DNA from: Nostoc sp. CHAB 5844
GTDB lineage: Bacteria > Cyanobacteriota > Cyanobacteriia > Cyanobacteriales > Nostocaceae
Direction of reading: 5' to 3'
DNA length: 33,168 bases
NCBI RefSeq assembly: GCF_020829595.1
Contig: NZ_JAIVFW010000072.1
Coordinates: 1 to 33,168 of the forward strand
Position 1 is the first letter of the stretch. The number at the start of each line of letters is the position of its first letter. Both the position numbers and the translations under genes were made by a program. Positions 8,595-15,953 of this stretch are shown one piece after another. Below the pieces are notes generated by a model. The model ran no database searches. It was not told the origin of the DNA and was given only the letters and a program-made list of their open reading frames with translations.

Positions 8595-10493
8595 TTAATC
8601 AAATAAAGCTAGGTCAAACCAGAAAGTTGTTCCTATACCCACTTCGCTGATCAAGTGAACTTTACTCCCATGCCTTTCAACAATATTTCTCACAATCGAT
8701 AAACCCAAACCCGTACCTTCTAAAGTATGAACTCGGTTTTCGACGCGGAAGAAGCGGTCAAAAATTGCTTGTTGGTCTTCAGAAGCGATACCAATACCAG
8801 TATCCGATATTTCGACTCGCACTCGTGGAGACTGATTTTGAGAATGTGGTTTAGGATCTAACTGGTAGGTGCGGATAGCGACTTTACCGCCGGCTTTAGT
8901 AAATTTCAGAGCATTTCCGACCAAATTAGCTAAGACTTGGAGTAACAAATCATAATTACCCATAACTAGCGGTAAGTTAGGGGCAACTTCTTGCAGAAGT
9001 TCAATACCTTTATCTTTGGCGTTGAGTTGATAAGTTCGCAGTGTTTGTTCAATGGCTTGGGCGAGATCTACACCATCAAAATTGTAATTACGACCAGATT
9101 CTAACTTAGACAAGTCTAAAACATCGTTAACTAAACGCGTCAGGCGATCGGTTTCATGGTTAACAGTTTTGAGGAAATCCTGACGCTGTTCTATACTCAA
9201 GTCTTCGCCGTAGTCGTGCAGAGTTTCAATAAAAGATTTGATATTAAATAACGGTGTCCGCAGTTCGTGAGAAACGTTACTGATAAATTGGCTCTTGGCT
9301 TCGTTGAGTTCTACTTCTCGCGTAATATCTTGTACAGTAATTGCAATTCCTTTGATACTTTCCCGTTGTAGATTGAGTACTGTAGTCAATAAAATCCGAA
9401 TGGTGCGCTTGGTTGGTTGATTGAGATGAATGCGGAATTCGGCACTGTCGCATTCACCCCCTGCCATTTCGTAAAGGGGACGAGTAATTTCCATCTGGAC
9501 TGCTGGCGGCAATTGATGCAGGACATTACTACCTACTACATCATGGCCTTCCCAGGCAAAAATCCGTCGGGCTGTGGGGTTGACTAAAATCACCTGCATA
9601 TTGTTGTCAATCAACACAGCACCATCAGCAATGGTGGAAACTAAAGTTTCTAATTTGGCTTTTTCTGCTGTTAGTTCCTCAATATTTTGTTCTTCATAGC
9701 GTTCTAGACGCTCTGCCATATCATTAAAACTAAGAATTAATTCTCCAAGTTCGCCACCTAGAGGTAAATCGATGCGCTGCTTAAAATTTCCGGTGGCAAT
9801 TTGTTTCACCCCAACTAGGAGTTCTTTAATGGGCTTGGTGATAGTTAAAGCATTAATAACACCTGCCAAAATTACCATGACCCAAATTGTGATAAACACG
9901 GCAATGGTGACATCACGGGTGAAGTTAGTCGAAATAACTGCCGTTTGGTTAGGGTTGATGCCAATAGCCAAAACACCCAAATATTTTTGATTGACGATTA
10001 GCGGTACAAATACATCAGTGACGACTCCATCGGGGGTGTTGTGTTGCCGCACCATTGGCTTATCATCATCACCAGGATAATCTTCTGGCAGTTGTATTCG
10101 TCGCTCAATTGTCAACAAGGAGTTTTCTACTTCTGGTTCCCAAAAGGGAATGCCAAAGAAGATTTTGCCCTCTTCGTCAGCGTAGAGCATATACCTGACG
10201 CTAGAAGTACTGCTATAAAATCTTTGCGAAAATTGGGCAACCTCAGTCAGATTATTTTCCGCAATTAGGGGGGTAACGTTACCAGCAAGCAGCAGTCCCA
10301 AGTCGCGGCCGAATCGGGTGTCATTCAGACGCGCATCCTGCTGAATTGTGTTTACAGCCCAAAAGGTCAGACCACTCATCACCAAAGAAACCACTAAAGT
10401 GGCAACAGCCAAAAGCTTAGTTTGGAGGGTGAAATCTGACCACCAATTAGCGATCGCTTCTCGAATTGTCTTTAACAGAGCCAACATTTTCAA
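8595..10493 (-). CDS. nblS: Sensor histidine kinase NblS (Hik33/DspA type)
   Basis: 632 residues: helix 1 (about 27-50), an extracytoplasmic sensor loop, helix 2 (about 195-218), HAMP (to about 270), a PAS domain (about 285-390; ADGAVLIDNNMQVILVNPTA), HisKA with SHELRTP and His409, then HATPase with N-box (NLVGNALKFT), DTGIGI and GTGLGLSIV. Architecture and sequence fit NblS/Hik33, the essential cyanobacterial kinase that senses high light, nutrient and cold/osmotic stress and acts through RpaB-type regulators on photosynthesis genes and phycobilisome breakdown. Linkage to purD, as I recall from other cyanobacteria, supports the name. It lies 174 bp downstream of purD on the same strand. Confidence 0.87.
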   Translation of the reverse strand: MKMLALLKTIREAIANWWSDFTLQTKLLAVATLVVSLVMSGLTFWAVNTIQQDARLNDTRFGRDLGLLLAGNVTPLIAENNLTEVAQFSQRFYSSTSSVRYMLYADEEGKIFFGIPFWEPEVENSLLTIERRIQLPEDYPGDDDKPMVRQHNTPDGVVTDVFVPLIVNQKYLGVLAIGINPNQTAVISTNFTRDVTIAVFITIWVMVILAGVINALTITKPIKELLVGVKQIATGNFKQRIDLPLGGELGELILSFNDMAERLERYEEQNIEELTAEKAKLETLVSTIADGAVLIDNNMQVILVNPTARRIFAWEGHDVVGSNVLHQLPPAVQMEITRPLYEMAGGECDSAEFRIHLNQPTKRTIRILLTTVLNLQRESIKGIAITVQDITREVELNEAKSQFISNVSHELRTPLFNIKSFIETLHDYGEDLSIEQRQDFLKTVNHETDRLTRLVNDVLDLSKLESGRNYNFDGVDLAQAIEQTLRTYQLNAKDKGIELLQEVAPNLPLVMGNYDLLLQVLANLVGNALKFTKAGGKVAIRTYQLDPKPHSQNQSPRVRVEISDTGIGIASEDQQAIFDRFFRVENRVHTLEGTGLGLSIVRNIVERHGSKVHLISEVGIGTTFWFDLALFD

Positions 10494-10564
10494 TAAAGTT
10501 GTTAGTAGTTTTTGTGATAAACCCCAACAACTAAAAAATTAACAGTTAATTTGTCCAACATGGT

Positions 10565-10680
10565 AGAGAGAAGTCTGAAGTCTGAATTCTGAAGTCTGAA
10601 GGTTAGTTAGCGAAGTCGAACCGATAGGCTGAGGCCAGATACAATTTCATAATTCACACTTCATACTTCATACTTCATTC
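10565..10680. repeat. Heptanucleotide short tandem repeats between purD and nblS
   Basis: Two heptamer runs: GAAGTCT/GAATTCT units at 10569-10601 and TTCATAC/TTCACAC units at about 10652-10680. These match the short tandemly repeated repetitive sequences known from heterocystous cyanobacteria. The second run extends into the purD stop codon: the last three residues (NEV) and the TGA at 10668 are written in repeat sequence. Confidence 0.75.
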
Positions 10681-11951
10681 AGTACTCTATGACCGATATC
10701 TCTCCTATAATATATGCCTTCAAACTGGATAGATTTCAGTCCTGTGTAGGCTTGGGCGATCGCTTGTTGAAAATTCTCGCCTGTGCCAGTCACATTTAAT
10801 ACTCGTCCGCCATCCGTCACAATTTGCTGTTGGTTGTTTAATTTTGTCCCAGCATGAAATACTTTGACTCCAGCTGCTTCGGCTGCGTTAATGCCAGTAA
10901 TCACCTTGCCTTTGGGATAATTTCCTGGATAACCACCAGAAGCTGCCACGACAGTCGCTGCTGCGCCACTATGCCAAGCGATGGGAGGCATTTCTTCTAA
11001 ACGCTGCTGTACACAAGCCAGGATTAAATCTACTAAGGGGGTTGCCAATAATGGCAAAATCACCTGGGTTTCGGGATCGCCAAAGCGACAGTTAAATTCC
11101 AATACTTTAAAGTCGCCTGCTGGTGTAATCATTAACCCAGCATAAAGTACACCACGGTAGTCTATGCCTTTGGTGCGGAGAGTGGCGATCGCTTTTTCTA
11201 ACACCTCTGTTTGCACCCGTGCCATTAATTCTGGTGTGGCGATCGGTGCTGGGGCATAAGCTCCCATTCCCCCCGTATTGTCGCCCGTATCACCCTCCCC
11301 CACCCGTTTATGGTCTTGAGCTGGTAGCAGGGGGCGAATTGTTAACCCATCAGTCAAGGCTAAAACTGATACCTCTTGACCAATTAAACATTCTTCAATC
11401 ACGACAAACTCACCAGCACTACCAAACTGCCCTTGGAAAATCGCATCAATGGCACTCTCTGCTTGTTCTCTGGTAGTAGCAACTGTCACACCTTTTCCTG
11501 CTGCCAAGCCATCAGCTTTCACAACTATCGGCACACCCTGCGCTTTTATATAAGATTTAGCTGCTGTCGCCTCCGTAAATACCGCAGCCTTAGCTGTAGG
11601 AATACCCGCTTCCAGCATTAGGGATTTGGCCCAAGTCTTGCTGGCTTCAATTTGCGCTCCGGCTCTAACAGGGCCAAATCCCATCAATCCCTGAGCTTGC
11701 AAGTAGTCTGTAATTCCCTTTGCCAGTGGGACTTCTGGCCCAACTACGACCAAAGAAATCTCATTTGCCAGTGCGTATTGGCTGATACCATCAAAATCAT
11801 CGACTGCCAAAGGCAAGTTTTGACAATTTGCCATCTTAGCTGTACCGCCATTCCCTGGTACACAGACAACTTGTTCAACTTGCTGGGATTGCAATAATTT
11901 CCATGCTAGAGCGTGTTCACGCCCTCCATTACCTACAACTAAAACTTTCAC
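10668..11951 (-). CDS. purD: Phosphoribosylamine-glycine ligase
   Basis: 427 residues with the GARS layout: N-terminal MKVLVVGNGGREHALAWKL, ATP-grasp domain (VVKADGLAAGKGVTVA; VVIEECLIGQEVSVLA; the QDHKRVGEGDTGDNTGGMG substrate loop), metal-binding VLEFNCRFGDPETQ, and the C-terminal GARS domain. It makes glycinamide ribonucleotide from phosphoribosylamine, glycine and ATP, the second step of purine synthesis, in the cytoplasm. Full length. It lies upstream of nblS on the same strand and may be partly cotranscribed with it. The stop codon lies inside a heptamer repeat, so the final three residues are probably not conserved. Confidence 0.97.
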   Translation of the reverse strand: MKVLVVGNGGREHALAWKLLQSQQVEQVVCVPGNGGTAKMANCQNLPLAVDDFDGISQYALANEISLVVVGPEVPLAKGITDYLQAQGLMGFGPVRAGAQIEASKTWAKSLMLEAGIPTAKAAVFTEATAAKSYIKAQGVPIVVKADGLAAGKGVTVATTREQAESAIDAIFQGQFGSAGEFVVIEECLIGQEVSVLALTDGLTIRPLLPAQDHKRVGEGDTGDNTGGMGAYAPAPIATPELMARVQTEVLEKAIATLRTKGIDYRGVLYAGLMITPAGDFKVLEFNCRFGDPETQVILPLLATPLVDLILACVQQRLEEMPPIAWHSGAAATVVAASGGYPGNYPKGKVITGINAAEAAGVKVFHAGTKLNNQQQIVTDGGRVLNVTGTGENFQQAIAQAYTGLKSIQFEGIYYRRDIGHRVLNEV

Positions 11952-12701
11952 TGATTTCCTCTTGCGTCCCTTGTGACACGAGAATACTCTAGGAAGTCAA
12001 AAGTCAAAAGTGAGCCACTGCGGTGGACGGGTTTCCCGGCATAAAGCAAGTGGCGAACCCAAAGGGTCAAAAGACTCATCTTCCCAACTTTTGCGCCATT
12101 GCCAATGGCAGCTATGTACTAGAACTACTCGCGGATCAATTTTTCACTAATTTAGGTACTGATGCAAGTCCTTGAGAGAGCATCCCAATTTTGCACAAAT
12201 AAATGCCGAACGACTAGAAGTCGCGGCTACACGAACAAAGCCTGCCTAGCCTGCGGCAACGGCAAAGCCGAACGCAGGCTATTTGCATGTATTAGTCCGC
12301 GTTCGCCTTTGGCGTTCCCGTTCGCGCAGCGTCTCCGTTAGGAGAAGGGTAGGCGGACTTCGTTTGTGTAGCCCCAGACTTCCAGTCTGAGGGGCATTTT
12401 GCACATTTGGGATGCTTCCAGTCATTGATGAGTCATATTAAGTTAGTCATTTGTCATTTGTATTTACAAAGGACAAAGGACGACCTTTACGGGTGGAGAC
12501 GTGTTTTAGCTTAACCTACTTAATTACTATGTTCTGAATAAATTCATTTCAAGAAATATCAATAAATATACGTAAGTAATTATCCTGATTTTACAGAATT
12601 AATTTAAACCTTCCTGCTAAATGATGACGTTTTAACAAGATAAGTATTAACCTGTGAATATTGCAATCAGGGAAATATCAAAAAACAGGTAAATAGAGAA
12701 C
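11952..12701. other. Repeat-rich intergenic region between purD and the epimerase gene
   Basis: No gene is seen in these 750 bp. From left to right: AGTCAAA heptamers (11995-12011), a GAGCCACTG...GGGTTTCCC palindrome copy (12012-12055), the 236-bp fold-back element (12180-12415), GTCATTTGT-type heptamers with an inverted ACAAAGGAC pair (12448-12485), and an AT-rich stretch carrying the promoter of the epimerase gene. Confidence 0.65.
12180..12415. repeat. 236-bp imperfect fold-back (palindromic) element
   Basis: Outer ends GCATCCCAA (12180-12188) and TTGGGATGC (12407-12415) are perfect inverse copies. Inward come TTGCACA/TGTGCAA-like segments, GGCTACACGAAC paired with GTTTGTGTAGCC, AAGCCTGCCT paired with AGGCGGACTT, and a centre around 12280-12297 between CGCAGGCTA and TAGTCCGCG. 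Smaller hairpins sit inside each arm (for example GCCTTTGGC at 12305-12313). No ORF is present. Confidence 0.75.
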
Positions 12702-13649
12702 ATGGCTAAAATTATTGTGACAGGAGCAGCAGGTTTTATTGGTTCTCACCTTGCAGAAGTGCTACTCCAACAAGGAGAAGAAGTAATCGGCATTGATGAA
12801 TTTAATGATTACTACGAGCCGATATTAAAACGTAAGAACATTGCTCATTTAAACTGCTGGCCTAACTTTAAATTAATTGAAGGAAATATTCAGTTTGTAG
12901 ATTGGCAAACTTTGCTTCAAGATGTAGAAATTATTTACCATCAAGCAGCCCAAGCAGGAGTCAGGGCTAGTTGGGGTGCAGGTTTCCGTGCTTATACTGA
13001 ACGCAATATCAATGCTACACAAGTTTTATTAGAAGCAGCAAAGGATGCAAAAAATCTTAAAAGATTAGTATTTGCTTCGACATCTAGCGTTTACGGTGAT
13101 GCTGAAACTTTACCTACTCACGAAAGCATTTGTCCGCATCCGGTTTCGCCTTATGGCATTACTAAGTTAGCAGCAGAGCGTTTGTGTGGACTTTATCAAA
13201 AAAACTTCAATGTGCCAATTGTCGCATTACGCTATTTTACAGTTTATGGGCCGAGACAGCGCCCAGATATGGCATTTCATAAATTTTTCAAAGCTGTGTT
13301 GCAAGATGAAGCAATTCCGATTTATGGTGATGGACAGCAAACGCGAGACTTTACTTTTGTGAGTGATGTTGTAGCAGCAAATTTAGCAGCGGCGAGTGTC
13401 GCAGAAGCTGTGGGTAAAATTTTTAACATTGGTGGTGGTAGCCGAGTAGTTTTAACAGAAGTTTTGGACACAATGGCAGAAATTGTCAGTCAACCTATTA
13501 AGAAAAACTACATTGAAAAAGCAATGGGAGATGCACGCCACACGGCTGCAGATATATCTCAAGCCCAGAAAATTTTGGGATATCAGCCGCAAGTTGCTCT
13601 GAGGGAGGGATTAGCACAAGAATGGCAGTGGGTGAAGGCATTGTACTAA
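12702..13649 (+). CDS. NAD-dependent nucleotide-sugar epimerase/dehydratase
   Basis: 315 residues of the extended short-chain dehydrogenase family. The NAD-binding TGAAGFIGSH has the GxxGxxG glycines at 8, 11 and 14; the active site has Ser128/Ser129 in STSSVYG and the Tyr151-x3-Lys155 pair in SPYGITK. The substrate region includes RYFTVYGPRQRPDMAFHKF and YGDGQQTRDFTFV, typical of UDP-glucuronate/UDP-glucose 4-epimerases. It likely makes a sugar for exopolysaccharide or lipopolysaccharide, but the exact substrate cannot be read. Length is slightly short of a standard 4-epimerase (about 330-340). It is a single gene, with HIP1-rich sequence after it. Confidence 0.87.
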   Translation: MAKIIVTGAAGFIGSHLAEVLLQQGEEVIGIDEFNDYYEPILKRKNIAHLNCWPNFKLIEGNIQFVDWQTLLQDVEIIYHQAAQAGVRASWGAGFRAYTERNINATQVLLEAAKDAKNLKRLVFASTSSVYGDAETLPTHESICPHPVSPYGITKLAAERLCGLYQKNFNVPIVALRYFTVYGPRQRPDMAFHKFFKAVLQDEAIPIYGDGQQTRDFTFVSDVVAANLAAASVAEAVGKIFNIGGGSRVVLTEVLDTMAEIVSQPIKKNYIEKAMGDARHTAADISQAQKILGYQPQVALREGLAQEWQWVKALY

Positions 13650-13756
13650 TTTTCATGAATGGGAAAGATTTGGATGCGCTGCGATCGCATTCTAGAGGTA
13701 AAAGTAGCGACTATCTGAAAAGTCAAGCGATCGCTTTTTTGGTGTAGATTTGTAAA

Positions 13757-13803
13757 GGCGATCGCTTGATATAATTTTATCGGCAATCTCACTTGAGCAT
13801 CAA
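13757..13803 (-). pseudogene. Remnant of a MazE-like antitoxin gene
   Basis: Read leftward this stretch gives DAQVRLPIKLYQAIA, matching DTQVTLPMELYQAIA of the intact antitoxin at 14698-14934. The two DNA stretches (13758-13803 and 14872-14917) differ at about 5 of 46 positions. No start codon or rest of the gene is present, and the similarity ends sharply on both sides. It is a fragment of a second antitoxin copy. Confidence 0.65.
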
Positions 13804-13866
13804 CAAGATATGCGATCGCCCTATTTTAAAAGCATTATTCTTAGGTAAGTTAAACTAAGAATAACT

Positions 13867-14322
13867 ATGAATATTCAACTAACTAGTAATGAAATTAATG
13901 TCGCACGGGAGTTACTAGGCGATTACGCCCCTGCGAAACACGCATTGGATATTTTAGAAAAACACAACGGTAATTGTGATACTTCCTTCGATGAACTTTG
14001 GGTAGAGAAAAACGGTGTGGTAGTAATGCCAGAAGGTAAATCGCTTTGGCAGACAACGCTGAAAGTATTGCGTCAGGAACTCTGCGGTGATGATGGCTTT
14101 CGCGGGCAACTCAAAGAATACACTAAAAATCCGGGAAGTACACCTTTGCTGACAGGTGTAATTGTTTCTCTAGTGGGAGTAGCAACAGCACATGGTTTAC
14201 CCCTAGACCCAGCGATCGCTACTATTATTGTGTTGTATATTCTGAAAATCGGACTCAATATATTTTGCGACTACACCGAACCACCTGCTGGTAATTCCGG
14301 AACTCTCCCGCCAGGAAACTAA
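13867..14322 (+). CDS. Hypothetical protein: soluble N-terminal domain plus two membrane helices
   Basis: 151 residues; I do not recognise the family. Residues 1-about 92 are soluble, starting with an ELLGDYAPAKHALDILEKHNG helix and containing DTSFDELWVEKN. Residues about 96-134 hold two hydrophobic helices (PLLTGVIVSLVGVATAHG and ATIIVLYILKIGLNIFC) separated by LPLDP. The tail is Pro/Gly-rich. A small adaptor-like domain in front of a two-helix membrane unit is a layout often seen in effectors or adaptors of prokaryotic conflict systems, but nothing in the sequence proves that. Its 3' end converges on the mazF-type gene, 32 bp away. HIP1-rich DNA precedes it. Confidence 0.6.
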   Translation: MNIQLTSNEINVARELLGDYAPAKHALDILEKHNGNCDTSFDELWVEKNGVVVMPEGKSLWQTTLKVLRQELCGDDGFRGQLKEYTKNPGSTPLLTGVIVSLVGVATAHGLPLDPAIATIIVLYILKIGLNIFCDYTEPPAGNSGTLPPGN

Positions 14323-14354
14323 GGTGCTAACATAGGCATCGCCAAATCTCTCTT

Positions 14355-14696
14355 TCACGCCTCTGGTGACTTCAACATTCGCCAAATTTCTTTATCAATC
14401 TGCACCAAATACTCAGGCTCCAACTCACCAATATTACGAATAATTCGCTTAGGATCGATCGCCCGCAACTGAAACACCATTGCTACTGAAAGCAATGTCA
14501 ACCCATTTATTGCTGATGGCTCAATCCTGACAGTATACGGAAACCTCAATGCTCCCAAGGAAGAAGTAACTGGGACAATTATCAACATGGGCGAAACAGC
14601 AATATCTGTTTGTACTGCGATCGCTGGACGATTACCCTTTTCCTCTCGTTTATCCGAATCTGGTAAACTTACTAACAGAACATCGCCTCTCGCCAT
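14355..14696 (-). CDS. MazF/PemK-family endoribonuclease toxin
   Basis: 113 residues beginning MARGDVLLVSLPDSDKREEK, with the PemK/MazF features GNRPAIAV (catalytic Arg region) and IIVPVTS (catalytic Thr/Ser region) and the C-terminal LRAIDPKRII. Toxins of this type cut mRNA at short sequences and are neutralised by the cognate antitoxin. The ATG comes one base after the antitoxin stop (TGA-G-ATG), so the pair is translationally coupled. Full length for the family. Confidence 0.88.
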   Translation of the reverse strand: MARGDVLLVSLPDSDKREEKGNRPAIAVQTDIAVSPMLIIVPVTSSLGALRFPYTVRIEPSAINGLTLLSVAMVFQLRAIDPKRIIRNIGELEPEYLVQIDKEIWRMLKSPEA

Positions 14697-14697
14697 C

Positions 14698-14934
14698 TCA
14701 TTCTCCCAGAGATGCCAGCATTTCTTCCGTACTCAGCCAATCCTCGTCACTTGCGGTTTCCCATGCTGCAAATTCTGCCTCTAACTCCTTGGGTATTTGC
14801 ATCAGCAAAGGAGTAAGTAGTGTTACAATCTCTCGACTCACCGAATGCCCATGAGCTTGCGCTCGTTGTGCGATCGCCTGATATAATTCCATCGGCAATG
14901 TCACTTGAGTATCAATGTCTCTTGAACCATTCAT
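14698..14934 (-). CDS. Antitoxin of the MazF pair (ribbon-helix-helix-like)
   Basis: 78 residues from ATG 14934 (MNGSRDIDTQVTLPMELYQ). The DTQVTLPMELYQAIAQRAQ segment followed by SVSREIVTLLTPLL is the pattern of a ribbon-helix-helix DNA-binding domain; the acidic C-terminus (EFAAWETASDEDWLS) is suited to wrap the toxin. The frame stays open upstream to 15201, but that extension is a translated 63-bp tandem repeat, so I reject it and start here. The pair would repress its own promoter, within the repeat region upstream. A fragment of a paralogue lies at 13757-13803. Confidence 0.83.
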   Translation of the reverse strand: MNGSRDIDTQVTLPMELYQAIAQRAQAHGHSVSREIVTLLTPLLMQIPKELEAEFAAWETASDEDWLSTEEMLASLGE

Positions 14935-15006
14935 AGAACTGACATATGGAGAGGATATCTTTATTGTAAATCTGAGTGCGATCGCCTGTGAATGAGATTG
15001 TGAAAC

Positions 15007-15190
15007 GAGATATGCGATCGCGAAAACTGTAATTTTGATCGCTAAAATAGAAAACGCGATCACAAAAATAACAAATGCGAACGCAAAATCTATAATTGCT
15101 GTCGCTGAAATAGAAAATCCTTTCGCAAAAACAACAAATGCGAACGCAAAATCTATAATTGCTGTCGCTGAAATAGAAAATGCGATTACA
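15007..15190. repeat. 63-bp tandem repeat, two near-identical copies and one degenerate
   Basis: AACAAATGCGAACGCAAAAT starts at 15070 and again at 15133, a period of 63, with about 48 identical bases each. A weaker copy with HIP1 sites lies at 15007-15069. The period is a multiple of 3, so several frames remain open and produce false ORFs on both strands. Confidence 0.75.
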
Positions 15191-15208
15191 GTGTCACACA
15201 AATCTTCT

Positions 15209-15283
15209 GATCCCCCTAAATCCCCCTTAAAAAGGGGGACTTGAAGAAGTTTTCCCCCTTTTTAAGGGGGGCTAGGGGGGATC
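15209..15283. repeat. GATC-bounded palindromic element 1
   Basis: Two arms of about 30 bp, GATCCCCCTAAATCCCCCTT and its inverse, surround a 15-bp loop, with nested CCCCCTT/AAGGGGG hairpins. It begins and ends with GATC. It contains the last codons and the stop of the DUF559 gene. Confidence 0.8.
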
Positions 15284-15648
15284 AAACCCTGTATCTGCTC
15301 ACACACACTATTAAACTGATTTAAAACTTGACTATTTGTAAATCTCATAATCTTTAAACCATAGCCTTCTAGAATGCGTGTTCTCTCCAGATCATAATCT
15401 TGACCTTCATCTGTAAAATGGCTATCTCCATCAACTTCAATTACTACTTGTAAAGTAGGGCAATAAAAATCTACTATAAAATGATCAATTGGTCGTTGTC
15501 TTAAAACCCGAAATTGAAAATTCTTTAGATACTCGTACCACAGCTTTTTTTCTGCTGGAGTCATATTTTTACGAAGTTCTTTTGCTCTTTCTACAAGCTT
15601 TGGATTGTAAGGTAAATAGAAATCGCTACTGTTAAGGTTGTTTGTCAT
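15262..15648 (-). CDS. DUF559 endonuclease-domain protein (Vsr-like fold)
   Basis: 128 residues of the DUF559 family: LRKNMTPAEKKLWYEYLKN (family start), FRVLRQRPIDHFIVDFYCP, the acidic IEVDGDSHF and the RTRILEGYGLKIMRFTN end. DUF559 proteins are predicted PD-(D/E)XK-like nucleases related to Vsr mismatch-nicking enzymes; the Asp in VDFYCP and Glu-Val-Asp-Gly form the likely metal site. Substrate and role are unknown, though many lie near mobile or defence DNA. The last residues (LIPPSPP) and the stop codon are written by palindromic element 1, so the original C-terminus was replaced or extended. Elements 2 and 3 lie upstream. Confidence 0.8.
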   Translation of the reverse strand: MTNNLNSSDFYLPYNPKLVERAKELRKNMTPAEKKLWYEYLKNFQFRVLRQRPIDHFIVDFYCPTLQVVIEVDGDSHFTDEGQDYDLERTRILEGYGLKIMRFTNSQVLNQFNSVCEQIQGLIPPSPP

Positions 15649-15712
15649 AGTTTCTAGCGTTTATGACGTTAAACTCCTGGAAAACTTGTGAAATAAAATT
15701 AAAGTTTTTGAA

Positions 15713-15796
15713 GATCCCCCCGCCTACGGCGACCCCCTTCAAAAGGGGGTAAAAAAGCATTCTTAGCCCCCCTTAAAAAGGGGGGTTGAGGGGATC
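15713..15796. repeat. GATC-bounded palindromic element 2
   Basis: 84 bp starting GATCCCCCCGCC and ending GGGGATC, with internal hairpins CCCCCTT-CAA-AAGGGGG and CCCCCCTT/AAGGGGGG. Nearly the same as element 3, 118 bp away. Confidence 0.8.
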
Positions 15797-15830
15797 TCAA
15801 AATGCTCAAAGGTTAACCGAACCGGATTGA

Positions 15831-15914
15831 GATCCCCCCGCCTGTGGCGACCCCCTTCAAAAGGGGGTAAAAGAGAGTTTAAGTCCCCCTTTTTAAGGGG
15901 GATTTAGGGGGATC
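15831..15914. repeat. GATC-bounded palindromic element 3
   Basis: 84 bp in the same orientation and of the same length as element 2, sharing the GATCCCCCCGCCT start, the GGCGACCCCCTTCAAAAGGG block and the GGGGGATC end. It lies 40 bp from the stop codon of the CHAT gene. Both hairpins could stall or terminate transcription of that leftward gene's mRNA 3' end, which is an inference. Confidence 0.8.
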
Positions 15915-15953
15915 AGATGACTTGTGCATATACCCTAAGCCCCCTGCCTCATT

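Noticed and set aside
14935-15201. N-terminal extension of the antitoxin to 15201
   Set aside because: It is the translation of a 63-bp tandem repeat, hydrophobic and unlike an antitoxin. ATG 14934 gives a normal-length RHH protein.
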